Positions 8,636-19,061 of a stretch of 64,000 bases of DNA are shown piece by piece; the stretch's first letter is position 1; every line of letters starts with the position of its first letter. Both the position numbers and the translations under genes were made by a program. Location of the stretch: contig NZ_CP114903.1 in the NCBI RefSeq assembly GCF_027497255.1, forward strand, positions 4,278,001 to 4,342,000, in the 5' to 3' direction. The DNA is from Micromonospora sp. WMMD882 (lineage in GTDB: Bacteria; Actinomycetota; Actinomycetes; Mycobacteriales; Micromonosporaceae). The notes beneath the pieces were generated by a model that had not been told where the DNA came from, did no database searches, and was given only the letters and a program-made list of their open reading frames with translations.

Positions 8636-10201
8636 CTACGGGTGTGCGGTCGGGCCGCCCGGAGTGGCGACGAGTGGTGGAGTGGCGGCCTGCTCCCCGC
8701 CCGCGGACGCGGAACGGGCGCCGGCCTCCGGCGCGGCGCCGGTGACCCGACGCCCCACCCCTTCGAGCACGTGCTTGCCGATCAGGTTCCCGGCGGGCAG
8801 CTCGATCGGGTACTCCCCGTCGAAACAGGCCCGGCAGAGCCGGGTCTTCGGCTGCTCGGTCGCGGCGATGAGACCGGGCAACGATACGTAACCCAGGGTG
8901 TCGGCGCCGATCGACCGCCGGACGCCCTCGTTGTCCAGCCCGTTGGCCAGCAGCTCCGCCCGGGTGGCGAAGTCGATGCCGTAGAAGCAGGGCCAGGTCA
9001 CCGGCGGCGAGGAGATCCGGACGTGCACCTCCAGCGCGCCCGCCTCGCGCAGCATCCGGACGATCGCGCGCTGGGTGTTGCCCCGGACGATCGAGTCGTC
9101 CACCACCACGACGCGCTTGCCCCGGACGTTCTCCCGCAACGGGTTGAGCTTCAGCCGGATGCCGAGCTGACGCAGGGTCTGCGACGGCTGGATGAAGGTC
9201 CGCCCGACGTACGGGTTCTTCATCAGGCCCGCGCCGTACGTGATGCCGGACGCCTCGGCGTACCCGATCGCGGCCGGCGTGCCGGACTCCGGCACCGGGA
9301 TGACCAGGTCCGCCTCGACCGGGTGCTCCTTGGCGAGCTGCCGACCGATCTGCACCCGGGTGGAGTGCACGTTCCGCCCGGCCAGCGTGGCGTCCGGCCG
9401 GGCGATGTAGACGTACTCGAAGAGACAGCCCTTGGGCTCCGGCGCGGCGAACCGGGTGGACCGCAGCCCCTCGACGTCGATGGCGATCAGCTCGCCCGGC
9501 TCGACCTCGCGGACCACGCTCGCGCCGACGATGTCCAGCGCGGCCGTCTCGCTGGCCACCACCCAGCCCCGTTCCAGCCGGCCGAGCACCAGCGGCCGTA
9601 CGCCGTGCGGGTCGCGGGCCGCGTAGAGCGTCGTCTCGTCCATGAAGACGAAGCTGAACGCCCCCCGCAGCTTCGGCAGCACCTCCAGCGCGGCGGCCTC
9701 GACGGACAGGTCGGGGTGGCTGGTCAACAGCATGGTGACCAGGGAGGTGTCGCTGGTCGCGCCGTCCGAGCCGAGGCCCCGGTCGGCGACCTCCCGCTGG
9801 AGATCCGCGCTGTTGACCAGGTTGCCGTTGTGGGCCAGCGCGACGGTGGTGCCGGCGCTGGTCGCCCGGATGGTCGGCTGGGCGTTCTCCCAGGTCGAGC
9901 CGCCGGTGGTGGAGTACCGGGTGTGCCCGATCGCCAGGTGCCCACGTAGGCTGGCCAGGGTCGGCTCGTCGAAGACCTGTGCCACCAGGCCGAGATCCTT
10001 GTAGACCACGACGCTGGCGCCGTCGCTCACCGCGATGCCCGCGGCCTCCTGGCCCCGGTGCTGCAACGCGTACAGCCCGAAGTAGGTGAGATTGGCGACC
10101 TCCTCGCCGGGCGCCCACACACCGAACACGCCACAGGCGTCCTGGGGACCGGGTCGCTGGGGATCAAGGTCATGGCTCAGCCGGCCGTCGCCTCGGGGCA
10201 C
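8636..10201 (-). CDS. purF: Amidophosphoribosyltransferase
   Basis: A 521-residue first-committed enzyme of purine synthesis, transferring glutamine-derived ammonia to PRPP. The catalytic N-terminal Cys is in DACGVFGVW (Cys23, so a 22-residue propeptide is cleaved). The Ntn domain shows HTRYSTTG and AHNGNLVN, and the PRPP loop is VVVVDDSIVRGNT. Cluster-ligand cysteines (WPCFYG, RLCRACFDGEYP) indicate the Fe-S-containing type. I chose GTG 10201 because an AGAGGGAG box lies 8 nt upstream; an ATG at 10267 would add 22 non-conserved residues. Upstream DNA (10210-10270) contains GTGTGTGTGA-type repeats that may be regulatory. Confidence 0.93.
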   Translation of the reverse strand: MPRGDGRLSHDLDPQRPGPQDACGVFGVWAPGEEVANLTYFGLYALQHRGQEAAGIAVSDGASVVVYKDLGLVAQVFDEPTLASLRGHLAIGHTRYSTTGGSTWENAQPTIRATSAGTTVALAHNGNLVNSADLQREVADRGLGSDGATSDTSLVTMLLTSHPDLSVEAAALEVLPKLRGAFSFVFMDETTLYAARDPHGVRPLVLGRLERGWVVASETAALDIVGASVVREVEPGELIAIDVEGLRSTRFAAPEPKGCLFEYVYIARPDATLAGRNVHSTRVQIGRQLAKEHPVEADLVIPVPESGTPAAIGYAEASGITYGAGLMKNPYVGRTFIQPSQTLRQLGIRLKLNPLRENVRGKRVVVVDDSIVRGNTQRAIVRMLREAGALEVHVRISSPPVTWPCFYGIDFATRAELLANGLDNEGVRRSIGADTLGYVSLPGLIAATEQPKTRLCRACFDGEYPIELPAGNLIGKHVLEGVGRRVTGAAPEAGARSASAGGEQAATPPLVATPGGPTAHP

Positions 10202-10378
10202 CTGCCGCTCCCTCTTGCTGGTCTGATTGCTCCGGTGGTTCACACACACAGACTGGGTCACGCACACAGATCTCGCGCGGTTGGCCGGGACGTCGCCTGA
10301 CAGTGTACGCGAGGGCCCCGTATACCGACAGTCACGGAGCCACTCCCATCGGTCATCGACAAGAAGTGATCATCCCAG

Positions 10379-10732
10379 CTACAGGGGGAGATGGGCGGAG
10401 AGATCAGCCCGGCTCCCACTCACCTGAACGCGACCCTCCGTGATCGCCACGGACCACTCCAAGCGTCCGGTGGCGAGCGCCAGCCACACCGGCGGCGACA
10501 TCTCCACCACGTTCGGCGGCGTACCGCGGGTGTGTCGCGGCCCCGGAAGACACTGAATCGCGCCGTATGGTGGAACACGCACCTCCACCGATCGGCCGGG
10601 GGCCTGGTCCGCAAGGGCAGCCAGCAGTGCCCGGACCGCCGCACGGAGGACCGGACGTTCGGGCGTACGCCCCTCGTCGAGCGCCGCGAGCGCCGCCGCG
10701 ACCGCGGCGGACTTTATGTGCGGAGAGGACAC
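10379..10732 (-). CDS. Sterol carrier (SCP2-like) family protein
   Basis: A 117-residue protein of the actinobacterial sterol-carrier family often found near purF. It has an N-terminal helix ([17 protein letters not shown]) and the conserved [16 protein letters not shown] and [21 protein letters not shown] blocks. Such proteins are thought to bind a hydrophobic ligand; no substrate is known. The GTG at 10732 fits the family N-terminus, although the ribosome binding site is weak and a start further upstream cannot be excluded. Confidence 0.75.
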   Translation of the reverse strand: MSSPHIKSAAVAAALAALDEGRTPERPVLRAAVRALLAALADQAPGRSVEVRVPPYGAIQCLPGPRHTRGTPPNVVEMSPPVWLALATGRLEWSVAITEGRVQVSGSRADLSAHLPL

Positions 10733-10895
10733 GACGGGACGATACGACTCGTCGGTAACCTGGCCGACATCGGCCCTGGGTCGCGCCGATCCAGGCAGAC
10801 AAGGCATAGTTGCCGACGGCGTTATTCGAACCGTGATGATCCCCGGCCCGGTACCCCCGTCGGAGCCGGGGAGGTCAGACCGGAAGGCGGTGGAC

Positions 10896-12953
10896 GTGTC
10901 AACACACCGACGTGCCTGGCAGCAGCGGGCCGGTGTGGTCGTAGCGCTGGTTGCCGGCGCCCTGCTCGCCGTCCCCGCCACACCCGCCCTGGCCGCCCCG
11001 GACGTCAACGACGTGTCGGCGTCCCCGAGCTCGGTCGAGGCCGGCAGGTCCACGAAGGTCCGCTTCTCGCTCGACTTCGCCGACGGCGCCCCACCGGCGA
11101 ACGTCCAGGTCAGCTCCAACAACGGCAAACTGCGGTGCGTCGACGGCTGCTCCTACAGTCGGGTCACCGAGGGCCGCTCCTTCGAGGCGACCTTCCAGCT
11201 CGCCGAGGACGCGGCCAACGGCACCGCGGTCGTCACGGTCCGGGCCACCGACGCGAGCGGGCCGGGCGAGACCAAGGAGGCCAGCACCAGCGTCACGCTG
11301 GTCGGCCGGGCCGCGCCCACCACGCAGCCGCAGGTCCAGACGGTCAAGCGGATCTCCGGCCGGGTGACCAACTCCGGCGACGGCAAGGCCGTGCCCAACG
11401 CGACCGTCGCGCTCATCGACTCGCAGCGGCACACGTACACCACCACCACCGACGAGGACGGCGACTGGCGGTTCGACGGGAGCACCCAGAACCCGATCTC
11501 CCCGGGCCGGATCGAGCTGGGCGCCACCTTCAACGACGTCCGCAAGACGATGTCCATCACCGCCAACGCCGGGCAGAGCGTCACCGGTCAGCGGATCTCG
11601 CTCGCGCTGGCCGTCGAGCCGAGCGCGAGCCCCACCCCGGGGACGACCGAGGAGGCCACGCCGACGGAGGACCCCACCGAGGAGCCGACCGCCGAGACCA
11701 CCGAGGCCGCTCCCGGGACGCCCGACAACGCCGCCAACGAAGAGGACTCCGGCGGGTTCGGCTCGTGGCTGCTGATCGTCCTCGGTGGTCTCTTCGTGGC
11801 CATCGGCGTCGGCACGATCGTGCTGCTCTGGATGAAGCGCAAGGAAAGCGTCGACGAGGACGACCCGGAGGCCGACACCGGCGCGCCGGCGGGCGGCACG
11901 GTTCCCGCCGCGCGCGGGGCGTACCGGGGCGGCGCGGACGACCAGACCCGGGTGGTCAACCGGGTCGGCGCCGACCCGACCATGGTCGGCGGCGCGGCCC
12001 TCGCCGACGCGCCGACCATGATGCACAACCGGCCGCTGGTCGACGACGTCCCGCCGGACCCGTACGGCGCGCCCCCGATCCCCCCGCAGCAGGGGCCGGG
12101 TTACGGCGGTCAGTCCGGGCAGACCGGTTGGGGCGGCGGCTACGGCGACTCCGCCGGTACTCAGGTCGGCGGCTACGGCGCGGGCGGCTACGGCAACGCC
12201 CCGTCCTCCGGCGGCCCGTACGGCAACGCGCCCGCGTCCGGTGGCGGCGGCTACGGCAACGCCCCCGCATCGGGCGGCGGCGGCTACGGCAACGCGCCCG
12301 CGTCCGGTGGCGGCGGCTACGGCAACGCCCCCGCATCGGGCGGCGGCGGCTACGGCGGCCAGCAGGACTACGGCACGCCGGGCGGCGGATACGCCACCCC
12401 CAACCAGGGCGGAAGCGGTTACGGGGAACGGTTCGACGAGCCCACCGGTCGCTACGGCGGCGACAGCGCCCCCGGGTACGCTCCGCCCGCCGACCCCTAC
12501 CCCACCTCGACCTACCAGCCGGCCGACGGCGGTCACGGCTACGGCCCGGACCAGACCCAGGGCGGCTACGGCCGGGGCCAGGAACCGACCGGCGGGTACG
12601 GCTACGGCGGCACGCCGGCCGGTGGCGGCTACGACCAGCAGGGCGGCTACGACCAGGGCGGCCGGGGCGGCTACGGCGGCGACCGGGGCGGGCAGCAGCA
12701 GGGCGGCTACGGGTACGACCAGCCCGGCGGCGGTTACGGCTCGGGCGGCTACGGCTCCGGCGGCTACGACCAGCAGGGCGGCTACGACCCGCGCGGCGGC
12801 TACGACCAGCAGGGCGGCTACGGCGGCCAGGGCGGCCAGCAGGGCGGCTACGGGTACGACCAGCAGGGCGGCTACGACCAGGGTGGCCGGGGCCGGGACG
12901 GTCAGCCTCCGCAGGACCGCAGCGGTCGCCGGGCCGACTGGCACGAAGACTGA
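10896..12953 (+). CDS. Secreted/membrane protein with carboxypeptidase-regulatory-like domain and long Gly/Tyr-rich cytoplasmic tail
   Basis: A 685-residue type I membrane protein. GTG 10896 follows GGAAGG (10882-10887) and starts a signal peptide ([20 protein letters not shown], ending ALA). The extracellular part has an Ig-like domain with a Cys pair ([10 protein letters not shown]), then a CarboxypepD_reg-like domain ([20 protein letters not shown]) and a Thr/Pro/Glu-rich linker. One membrane helix ([20 protein letters not shown], about residues 289-310) is followed by MKRK, placing the C-terminus inside the cell. The last 300 residues are low-complexity: repeats of [12 protein letters not shown] and GGYDQQ. 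Function is unknown; the tail resembles phase-separating or adhesive domains. Confidence 0.82.
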   Translation: MSTHRRAWQQRAGVVVALVAGALLAVPATPALAAPDVNDVSASPSSVEAGRSTKVRFSLDFADGAPPANVQVSSNNGKLRCVDGCSYSRVTEGRSFEATFQLAEDAANGTAVVTVRATDASGPGETKEASTSVTLVGRAAPTTQPQVQTVKRISGRVTNSGDGKAVPNATVALIDSQRHTYTTTTDEDGDWRFDGSTQNPISPGRIELGATFNDVRKTMSITANAGQSVTGQRISLALAVEPSASPTPGTTEEATPTEDPTEEPTAETTEAAPGTPDNAANEEDSGGFGSWLLIVLGGLFVAIGVGTIVLLWMKRKESVDEDDPEADTGAPAGGTVPAARGAYRGGADDQTRVVNRVGADPTMVGGAALADAPTMMHNRPLVDDVPPDPYGAPPIPPQQGPGYGGQSGQTGWGGGYGDSAGTQVGGYGAGGYGNAPSSGGPYGNAPASGGGGYGNAPASGGGGYGNAPASGGGGYGNAPASGGGGYGGQQDYGTPGGGYATPNQGGSGYGERFDEPTGRYGGDSAPGYAPPADPYPTSTYQPADGGHGYGPDQTQGGYGRGQEPTGGYGYGGTPAGGGYDQQGGYDQGGRGGYGGDRGGQQQGGYGYDQPGGGYGSGGYGSGGYDQQGGYDPRGGYDQQGGYGGQGGQQGGYGYDQQGGYDQGGRGRDGQPPQDRSGRRADWHED
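12181..12355. repeat. In-frame tandem repeat encoding [11 protein letters not shown] units
   Basis: Alternating 33-36-bp units, each containing GGCTACGGCAACGC, encode five YGNAP[AS]S units in a row. The DNA copies alternate between two spellings, indicating duplication of a two-unit block. Copy number is likely to vary. Confidence 0.8.
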
Positions 12954-13004
12954 ACGGTCTCCGCGCCGCCGACCGGCGCGAAGACTGAGCCCAGGCGTCA
13001 GAAA

Positions 13005-13031
13005 GGGCGGCCTCCCTCGGGACGGCCGCCC
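13005..13031. terminator. Bidirectional terminator hairpin
   Basis: GGGCGGCC (13005-13012) pairs with GGCCGCCC (13024-13031) around an 11-nt loop, between the convergent Gly/Tyr-rich membrane protein gene and the comB-like gene. Confidence 0.7.
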
Positions 13032-13116
13032 AGCGTCGGGACTGACCCACGCCAGATCCCGGATATCGCGGTGACGATTCGTCCCGATGCCGCGTTATCC
13101 CCGAAACGGATTGGGC

Positions 13117-13170
13117 CCTGAGGCTGCCGGCGCGGCTCAGTAGCCTGAGGCTGCCGGCGCGGCTCAGTAG
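13117..13170. repeat. Perfect 27-bp tandem duplication at the 3' end of the comB-like gene
   Basis: The 27-bp unit that begins CCTGAGGCTGCCGGCG is present at 13117-13143 and exactly again at 13144-13170. The second copy contains the stop and last codons of the minus-strand gene at 13164-13919, so the first copy is a duplicated gene end. Confidence 0.9.
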
Positions 13171-13919
13171 GCGGTGAAGACGCCCTGACGCAGCACCGGC
13201 ACCACGTCGGACACGTCGACCTGAGCCGCCATCTCGACGTCCCCGGCGAAGCCACCCTCCACCAGCTCCCGGCCGGAGACGCACCCCCGGACGGCCGCCG
13301 GCACGTCCGGGGTGCTGGCGAGCGCGGCAAGCGCCATCGCCGCCTCGACGGACAGACCGACCGGCACGTCGGAGATCGCGTCCAACACGTTCGCCGCGCC
13401 GAGCTGGTCCGCCACGCAGGGGCGCAGCGATCCGTCCGGCCAGCGCTCACCGGCGGCGACCACCCCGATCGGGGCGTCGTCGGCGCCGTACCCGTGGTGG
13501 CACAGCCAACGTCCGACGGACGCCGCGTTACGCAGGCAGGCCGCGACGACCGGCCGGCCGGTCGAGCTGGCCGCCGCGCAGATCGCCGAGCCGTTCGGCG
13601 ACGGCAGCACCAGGTCGGGCACGACGGGCGCGGCCCGCAACGCGGCCGGGGAGAGTGACCACGGGTGCTCGGGGGTCGTCTGCCGGCGGCCCACCGCGAC
13701 CGTGCCGGCCACCCGGCGGGCGTACTCGGCGGCCTGTTCGCCCCACGGGAACGGGTGTACCCGCATGCCACGGGACACCGCTACCTCCACGGAGGTGGTG
13801 AACGACAACACGTCCACCACCACCAGGACGGCGCAGACCCGGCCGAGCTCGGCCGCCCCGGCCAACCCCCAGTCGAACCGGGCGCCCGATCCGGGCTGGG
13901 TGAAGACCGTGGCGGCCAT
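13164..13919 (-). CDS. 2-phosphosulfolactate phosphatase (ComB) family protein
   Basis: A 251-residue ComB-like phosphatase. Visible family features are VLVVVDVLSFTTSVEVAVSR (Asp of the metal site), the LPSPNGSAICAA block, and VVAACLRNAASVGRWL. ComB of methanogens dephosphorylates 2-phosphosulfolactate in coenzyme M synthesis; bacterial homologues next to purL are common but their substrate is unproven. ATG 13919 lies 4 bp after the purL stop, so it is translated with purL. Confidence 0.82.
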   Translation of the reverse strand: MAATVFTQPGSGARFDWGLAGAAELGRVCAVLVVVDVLSFTTSVEVAVSRGMRVHPFPWGEQAAEYARRVAGTVAVGRRQTTPEHPWSLSPAALRAAPVVPDLVLPSPNGSAICAAASSTGRPVVAACLRNAASVGRWLCHHGYGADDAPIGVVAAGERWPDGSLRPCVADQLGAANVLDAISDVPVGLSVEAAMALAALASTPDVPAAVRGCVSGRELVEGGFAGDVEMAAQVDVSDVVPVLRQGVFTAY

Positions 13920-13923
13920 CGCG

Positions 13924-16692
13924 TCAGTGTCGGGCGGAACCGGCCGGCGGATCTGCTTCCCCGCCGTCGACCGGACCGGCCCCGGCGTCCGGCCGGCCCG
14001 CCGCGTCCGACCTTGCGGCCTCCGACCCGGCACCGGCGTCCGCCGCGCTGTCCGCGCCCGACCCGACGGCGTCCGCCGCCGGATCGGCGTCCGGCCCGAC
14101 GGTCTCCGACGCGCTGTCCGCGTCCGTCGGGTCGACCGGGGCCGGCTCGTCGGGGGCGGTCGTGGCGGGCACCGACCCGGCGATCGGCGGGTCGGTCTGC
14201 GCGGCGGCGTCGACCGGCGGGATGTCGGCCAGCGGCACCGCCTCGACCGCGCCGGCCACACCGGCTGCCGGGGCCGGCACGTCGACCACGTCCGGGCCAC
14301 CGAACAGCCTGGGCAGCGTCCCGGTGTACGCGGCCCGCAACTCGTCCAGGCCGACCTGGAACTGACCGCGCACCTCCAGCGCGGCACCGGTCGGGGCGGT
14401 GACCCCGATCGGCTCCACCGGCACGCCCCGCTCGGCGGCCAGGGCGGTGAACGCCTTCTCGTGGCCGCGCGGCACCGAGACCAGGGCCCGCCCGGCGGAC
14501 TCGCTGAACAGGTACACGAACGGCATCGACCCACCGGTGAACCGCTCCGGCACGGCGACCTGCGCGCCGACGCCCCGCCGCAGGCAGGCTTCCACCAGGC
14601 CCTGCGCCAGGCCGCCGTCGGAGAGGTCGTGCGCGGACCTCAGGTGCCCGACCCGGGCCGCCTCGGCCAGCAGCTCGGCCAGCGCCCGCTCGGCGTCGAG
14701 GTCCACCTTCGGCGGCACGCCGCCCAGGTGACCGTGGGTCACCCAGGCCCACTCCGAGCCGGACAGCTCGGTACGGGTCTCGCCGAGCAGGAAGATCAGG
14801 TCGTGCTCGCCGGCCGGACGCGGGTCGAAGCCCATCGGCACCCGCTCGGCGACGTCGTCGAGGATGCCGAGCACGCCGACCACCGGGGTCGGGTGGATGG
14901 CCGCCGCGCCGGTCTGGTTGTAGAAGCTGACGTTGCCGCCGGTGACCGGGATGCCCAGCTCCTGGCAGCCGTCGGCGAGACCCCGCACGGCCTCGGCGAA
15001 CTGCCACATCACGCCCGGGTCCTCCGGCGAGCCGAAGTTCAGGCAGTTGGTGACGGCGATCGGCTTCGCGCCGGTCACCGCGACGTTCCGGTACGCCTCG
15101 GCGAGCGCCAGCCGGGTGCCGTGGTACGGGTCGAGGCGCGCGTAGCGACCGTTGCCGTCGACCGACAGGGCGACGCCGAGGCCGGTGCGCTCGTCGATCC
15201 GGATCACGCCGGCGTCCTCCGGCTGGGCGAGCACGGTGTTGCCCAGCACGTACCTGTCGTACTGCTCGGTGACCCAGGTGCGGTCGCAGAGGTTCGGTGA
15301 GGCGACCATGCGCAGCAGGGTCTCCCGCAGCGCTTCCGGCGTACGTGGCCGGGGCAGCGTCTCGGCCCGGTCGGCCTGGAGCAGGATCAGGTCGGCCGGC
15401 TCCCGCATCGGGCGGGCGTAGACCGGGCCGTCGTCGACGAGCGAGCCCGGCGGCACGTCCACCACGGTCTGGTCCCGCCAGGTGATCAGCAGCCGGCCCG
15501 GCCGGCCGTCCTCGGCCGGCGGGGTGACCTCACCGATCGCGGTGGCCAGCACGCCCCACTTCTCGCAGGTCTTCAGCACCGCGTCGAGCTGCTCCGGCTC
15601 GACGACCAGCAGCATCCGCTCCTGGGACTCGCTGGCGAGGATCTCGTGCGGCTCCATCGACGGCTCGCGCAGCGGCACCCGCTCCAGCCAGACCCGCATG
15701 CCGGTGCCGGCCGCCGCGGCGGTCTCGGTGAGCGCGCAGGTCAGCCCCGCCCCGCCGAGATCCTGGATGCCGACGACCAGCTCGGCGTCGTACAGCTCCA
15801 GGCACGCCTCGATCAGCAGCTTCTCGATGAACGGGTCGCCGACCTGAACGGACGGGCGGCGCTTCTCGCTGCCCTCGTCGAAGGTGGCGCTGGCCAGCAC
15901 GGAGACCCCGCCGATGCCGTCCCGGCCGGTCTTGGCGCCCATCAGCACCACCACGTTGCCGGGGCCGGCGGCCTCCTTCTTCTGCAGGCGGTCCACCGGC
16001 AGCACACCGAGGCAGAGCGCGTTGACCAGGGGGTTTCCCTGGTAGCAGGGGTCGAAGACGACCTCGCCGCCGATGTTCGGCAGGCCGAGGCAGTTGCCGT
16101 ACCCGCCGACGCCGGCCACCACGCCGGGCAGCACCCTGGCGGTGTCCGGGTGGTCGGCCGCGCCGAAGCGCAGCGGGTCCATCACCGCGACCGGGCGGGC
16201 GCCCATGGCGAGGATGTCCCGGACGATGCCGCCGACGCCGGTCGCCGCGCCCTGGTACGGCTCGACGAAGCTCGGGTGGTTGTGCGACTCGACCTTGAAG
16301 GTGACCGCCAGCTCGTCGGAGATCTGCACGACGCCGGCGTTCTCGCCGATGCCGGCCAGCAGCCGGTCGCTCGGCGGGGCCTTCTCGCCGAACTGCCGCA
16401 GGTGCACCTTGCTCGACTTGTAGGAGCAGTGCTCGCTCCACATGATCGAGTACATGGCCAGCTCGGACTGGGTGGGCCGACGGTCGAGGATCTGCCGGAT
16501 CCGGTCGTACTCGTCGTCGCGCAACCCCAGCTCCGCGTACGGCTGAAGCTCTTCGGGGGTGTCGGCGGCGCGGGGCACGGTGTCGAGCCGGACAGCCCGG
16601 GGGTCGACAGCCGACGGGCGGGCCGGGACGGCCGGGGCGCTCGCGGCGGCGGCCGGGCTGACCGGGGCGGCCGGGTCCGGTTGGGTGGTCAT
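13924..16692 (-). CDS. purL: Phosphoribosylformylglycinamidine synthase subunit PurL, with a long C-terminal extension
   Basis: A 922-residue ATP-dependent subunit that converts FGAR to FGAM with ammonia delivered by PurQ through PurS. The small-subunit-type core is intact: [18 protein letters not shown] (ATP site), [29 protein letters not shown] loop ([16 protein letters not shown]) and the second-half [10 protein letters not shown] and [14 protein letters not shown]. Usual length is about 750 residues. Here the fold ends near residue 790, and about 130 residues rich in Ala, Asp, Pro and Ser ([20 protein letters not shown]) are added, plus a short Ala/Pro-rich N-terminus. It is part of purS-purQ-purL-comB. 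Confidence 0.95.
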   Translation of the reverse strand: MTTQPDPAAPVSPAAAASAPAVPARPSAVDPRAVRLDTVPRAADTPEELQPYAELGLRDDEYDRIRQILDRRPTQSELAMYSIMWSEHCSYKSSKVHLRQFGEKAPPSDRLLAGIGENAGVVQISDELAVTFKVESHNHPSFVEPYQGAATGVGGIVRDILAMGARPVAVMDPLRFGAADHPDTARVLPGVVAGVGGYGNCLGLPNIGGEVVFDPCYQGNPLVNALCLGVLPVDRLQKKEAAGPGNVVVLMGAKTGRDGIGGVSVLASATFDEGSEKRRPSVQVGDPFIEKLLIEACLELYDAELVVGIQDLGGAGLTCALTETAAAAGTGMRVWLERVPLREPSMEPHEILASESQERMLLVVEPEQLDAVLKTCEKWGVLATAIGEVTPPAEDGRPGRLLITWRDQTVVDVPPGSLVDDGPVYARPMREPADLILLQADRAETLPRPRTPEALRETLLRMVASPNLCDRTWVTEQYDRYVLGNTVLAQPEDAGVIRIDERTGLGVALSVDGNGRYARLDPYHGTRLALAEAYRNVAVTGAKPIAVTNCLNFGSPEDPGVMWQFAEAVRGLADGCQELGIPVTGGNVSFYNQTGAAAIHPTPVVGVLGILDDVAERVPMGFDPRPAGEHDLIFLLGETRTELSGSEWAWVTHGHLGGVPPKVDLDAERALAELLAEAARVGHLRSAHDLSDGGLAQGLVEACLRRGVGAQVAVPERFTGGSMPFVYLFSESAGRALVSVPRGHEKAFTALAAERGVPVEPIGVTAPTGAALEVRGQFQVGLDELRAAYTGTLPRLFGGPDVVDVPAPAAGVAGAVEAVPLADIPPVDAAAQTDPPIAGSVPATTAPDEPAPVDPTDADSASETVGPDADPAADAVGSGADSAADAGAGSEAARSDAAGRPDAGAGPVDGGEADPPAGSARH

Positions 16693-16765
16693 GACCTCTC
16701 CTCGCTGCGCTCGCGGCCACCGGGACGGGGGTGGCTGAGCTGACCGATGATCCTGTGGTGCCGGC

Positions 16766-17449
16766 TCACGCCGGCGCTCCCACCAGGTGCTTGAGGACCG
16801 AGGTGAAGAAGCCGAGACCGTCCAGGGACGGGCCGGTGAGCGCCTCCACCGCGTGCTCCGGGTGCGGCATGATGCCGACCACGTTGCCGGCGGCGTTGGT
16901 GATCGCGGCGATGTCCCGCTGCGACCCGTTCGGGTTGCCGCCGAGGTAGCGGGCGACGACCCGCCCCTCGGCTTCGAGCTGGTCCAGCGTGGCGGTGTCG
17001 GCCACGAAGCAGCCCTCGCCGTTCTTGACCGGGACGAGGATCTCCTGGCCGGGCTGGTACTCGTTGCTCCAGGCGGTGCCGGTCGCCTCGATCCGCAGGA
17101 CCTGGTCCCGGTTGCGGAAGTGCAGGTGCTGGTTGCGGGTCAGCGCGCCGGGGAGCAGGTGCGCCTCGCAGAGGATCTGGAAGCCGTTGCAGATGCCGAG
17201 GACGGGCAGCCCGCCACGGGCGGCGTCGACGACGGTCTCCATCACCGGGGCGAACCGGGCGATCGCCCCGCAGCGCAGGTAGTCGCCGTACGAGAAGCCG
17301 CCGGGCAGCACCACGGCGTCGACGTCGCGCAGGTCGGCGTCACCGTGCCAGAGCCGGACCGGCTCACCGCCGGCGATGCGGACGGCCCGGGCGGCGTCCC
17401 CGTCGTCCAGCGAGCCGGGGAAGGTCACCACACCCACGCGCGCGGTCAC
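16766..17449 (-). CDS. purQ: Phosphoribosylformylglycinamidine synthase subunit PurQ (glutaminase)
   Basis: A 227-residue class I glutamine amidotransferase. The nucleophile is in [11 protein letters not shown] (Cys about 86), and the His-Glu pair is [11 protein letters not shown] near the C-terminus. The N-terminus [19 protein letters not shown] is typical. It releases ammonia for PurL. The start overlaps the purS stop by 4 nt (AUGA-type), so the two are translationally coupled. Confidence 0.96.
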   Translation of the reverse strand: MTARVGVVTFPGSLDDGDAARAVRIAGGEPVRLWHGDADLRDVDAVVLPGGFSYGDYLRCGAIARFAPVMETVVDAARGGLPVLGICNGFQILCEAHLLPGALTRNQHLHFRNRDQVLRIEATGTAWSNEYQPGQEILVPVKNGEGCFVADTATLDQLEAEGRVVARYLGGNPNGSQRDIAAITNAAGNVVGIMPHPEHAVEALTGPSLDGLGFFTSVLKHLVGAPA

Positions 17450-17709
17450 GGGCGCGCGTCCAGCAGGTCGTCGGCCTCGACCAGACGGACGGTGAAGTCC
17501 TCGATGACCGGGTTGGCGAGCAGCTTGTCGGCGATCTCCCGGGCGCGGTCCAGATCCGGCTCACCGGTGAACTCGATCTCGATGCGCCTGCCGATCCGGA
17601 CGGAGGCGACGTCACCGACGCCGAGCCGCGGCAGCGCGTTTGCGACGGCCTGGCCCTGCGGATCGAGGATCTCGGGCTTGAGCATGACGTCGACGACGAC
17701 GCGAGGCAC
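17446..17709 (-). CDS. purS: Phosphoribosylformylglycinamidine synthase subunit PurS
   Basis: An 87-residue small subunit that bridges PurQ and PurL. The sequence [19 protein letters not shown], the [18 protein letters not shown] strand region and the C-terminal NPVIEDFTV match the family. GTG 17709 has an AGGAG box; the longer frame to 17829 gives non-family sequence. It is the first gene of purS-purQ-purL-comB. Confidence 0.95.
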   Translation of the reverse strand: MPRVVVDVMLKPEILDPQGQAVANALPRLGVGDVASVRIGRRIEIEFTGEPDLDRAREIADKLLANPVIEDFTVRLVEADDLLDARP

Positions 17710-18121
17710 TGGGCACTCCTGACTGTGTACGCAGTTGGGTGCCGACCCAGAACGGGCGAGCCCAGCCAGCCTACCTGGCAGATGACGCCCCGGACGCACC
17801 GGCCGGTCGCCGCCCACGTGTTGATCCACATTATGGGCCGGGGGTCGACCGTGACGGGCGTCGACACGCCCGCGTACCGGGATCGGGCCCCGGCGGCGGC
17901 TCCCCGGCGGACGGCCACCCGGGCGACGGAACGCGAGGGACGCTCACGAAAACCGGTATGTACCGACCGGTATCGATCCGGCTCTTGTCGACGCGACCGA
18001 CCGCCTCTTACTGTACGTCGACAGATGTCGATGGATTTCGACGACCCGGCGGGTCAGGTGACCCGTCGACGGCCCGCCTGACCCCGGTGATCCCGGGCCC
18101 CCGCCGAAGGAGTCCTCCACC
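17710..18121. other. Intergenic region between divergent purS and protease gene
   Basis: This 412-bp stretch holds the divergent promoters of purS (-) and the protease (+). A repeated ACCGGTAT (near 17950 and 17966) and TCGACG-rich segments (17990-18045) are seen. I find no gene in it. Confidence 0.5.
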
Positions 18122-18808
18122 ATGCGAATCCGCCACCTGGTCGCCGCCCTCAGCGCCGCGTTCGTCGGCACGCTCGGCCTCGGCGCGCCGGCCACCGCCG
18201 CCCCGTCCGCCGACGTCACCCCCTACATCATCGGCGGCAGCTACGTCAGCTCCGCCCCGTGGGCCGCCGCCGTGTTCAGCAACGGCTCGTTCACCTGCTC
18301 CGGCAGCGTCATCGGCGCCGAATGGGTGCTCACCGCCCGGCACTGCGTCAGCGGCTCGATGTCGGTGCGGATCGGCAGCGTCTACTACGCCTCCGGCGGC
18401 ACCACCCGCACCGTCAGCGCCAGCTACACCCGCTACGACCTGGCCCTGATGCGGCTCTCCAGCGCGGTCAGCACCTCGTACGTGACGCTGGGCACCAGCA
18501 ACCCGCCGAGCGGCTCCAGCAACAGCATCTACGGCTGGGGCATGACCTGCTACAGCGGATGCGGCGCGTCCAGCCAGCTCAAGACCGCCACCGTCCAGGT
18601 CACCGGCACCACCACCGACGCGTACGGCGGCCCGGCCATCCGCAGCACCCGGGTCAACGGCAACGCGTGGCGGGGCGACTCGGGCGGCCCGCAGTTCTAC
18701 AACGGCCGGCAGGTCGGGGTGGCCTCCACCGCCAACGGCACCACCATCCAGAACTACTCCAGCGTCGCCTCCAGCCGCTCCTGGATCACCTCGGTCACCG
18801 GCATCTGA
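18122..18808 (+). CDS. Secreted trypsin-like serine protease (S1 family)
   Basis: A 228-residue secreted protease. The signal peptide (VAALSAAFVGTLGLGAPATA, ending about residue 26) is followed by a short propeptide and the mature start YIIGGSYVSSAPWAAAV. The catalytic triad is complete: His in LTARHC, Asp in YDLALMRL and Ser in GDSGGPQF. Two Cys pairs are seen (FTCSG with RHC; MTCYSGCG). Length is at the short end for S1 proteases. ATG 18122 has GAAGGAG at 18106-18112. It is monocistronic. Confidence 0.92.
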   Translation: MRIRHLVAALSAAFVGTLGLGAPATAAPSADVTPYIIGGSYVSSAPWAAAVFSNGSFTCSGSVIGAEWVLTARHCVSGSMSVRIGSVYYASGGTTRTVSASYTRYDLALMRLSSAVSTSYVTLGTSNPPSGSSNSIYGWGMTCYSGCGASSQLKTATVQVTGTTTDAYGGPAIRSTRVNGNAWRGDSGGPQFYNGRQVGVASTANGTTIQNYSSVASSRSWITSVTGI

Positions 18809-19061
18809 CAGCCACCCCGGCGCACGCCGGGGTGCCGACCCGGCGCGCCCGAACGGCGCGGACGAGGCCGCTCGACCGGCCCGTCCGCGCCGTACCGTTT
18901 CCGAGCAGCCGCGCCGTTCCCGGCGGGCGTGCCTGTCCGCTCCTACCGTGCCCGTTCCCGGCGTGACGCGGCGTTCGCCGCCCACCGTGCCGTTTCGCAG
19001 CATCAGGCGAGGTGAACACGGCTCGCGAACCGCCCGCCCGGGCGGATGTCAACATCGGTGG

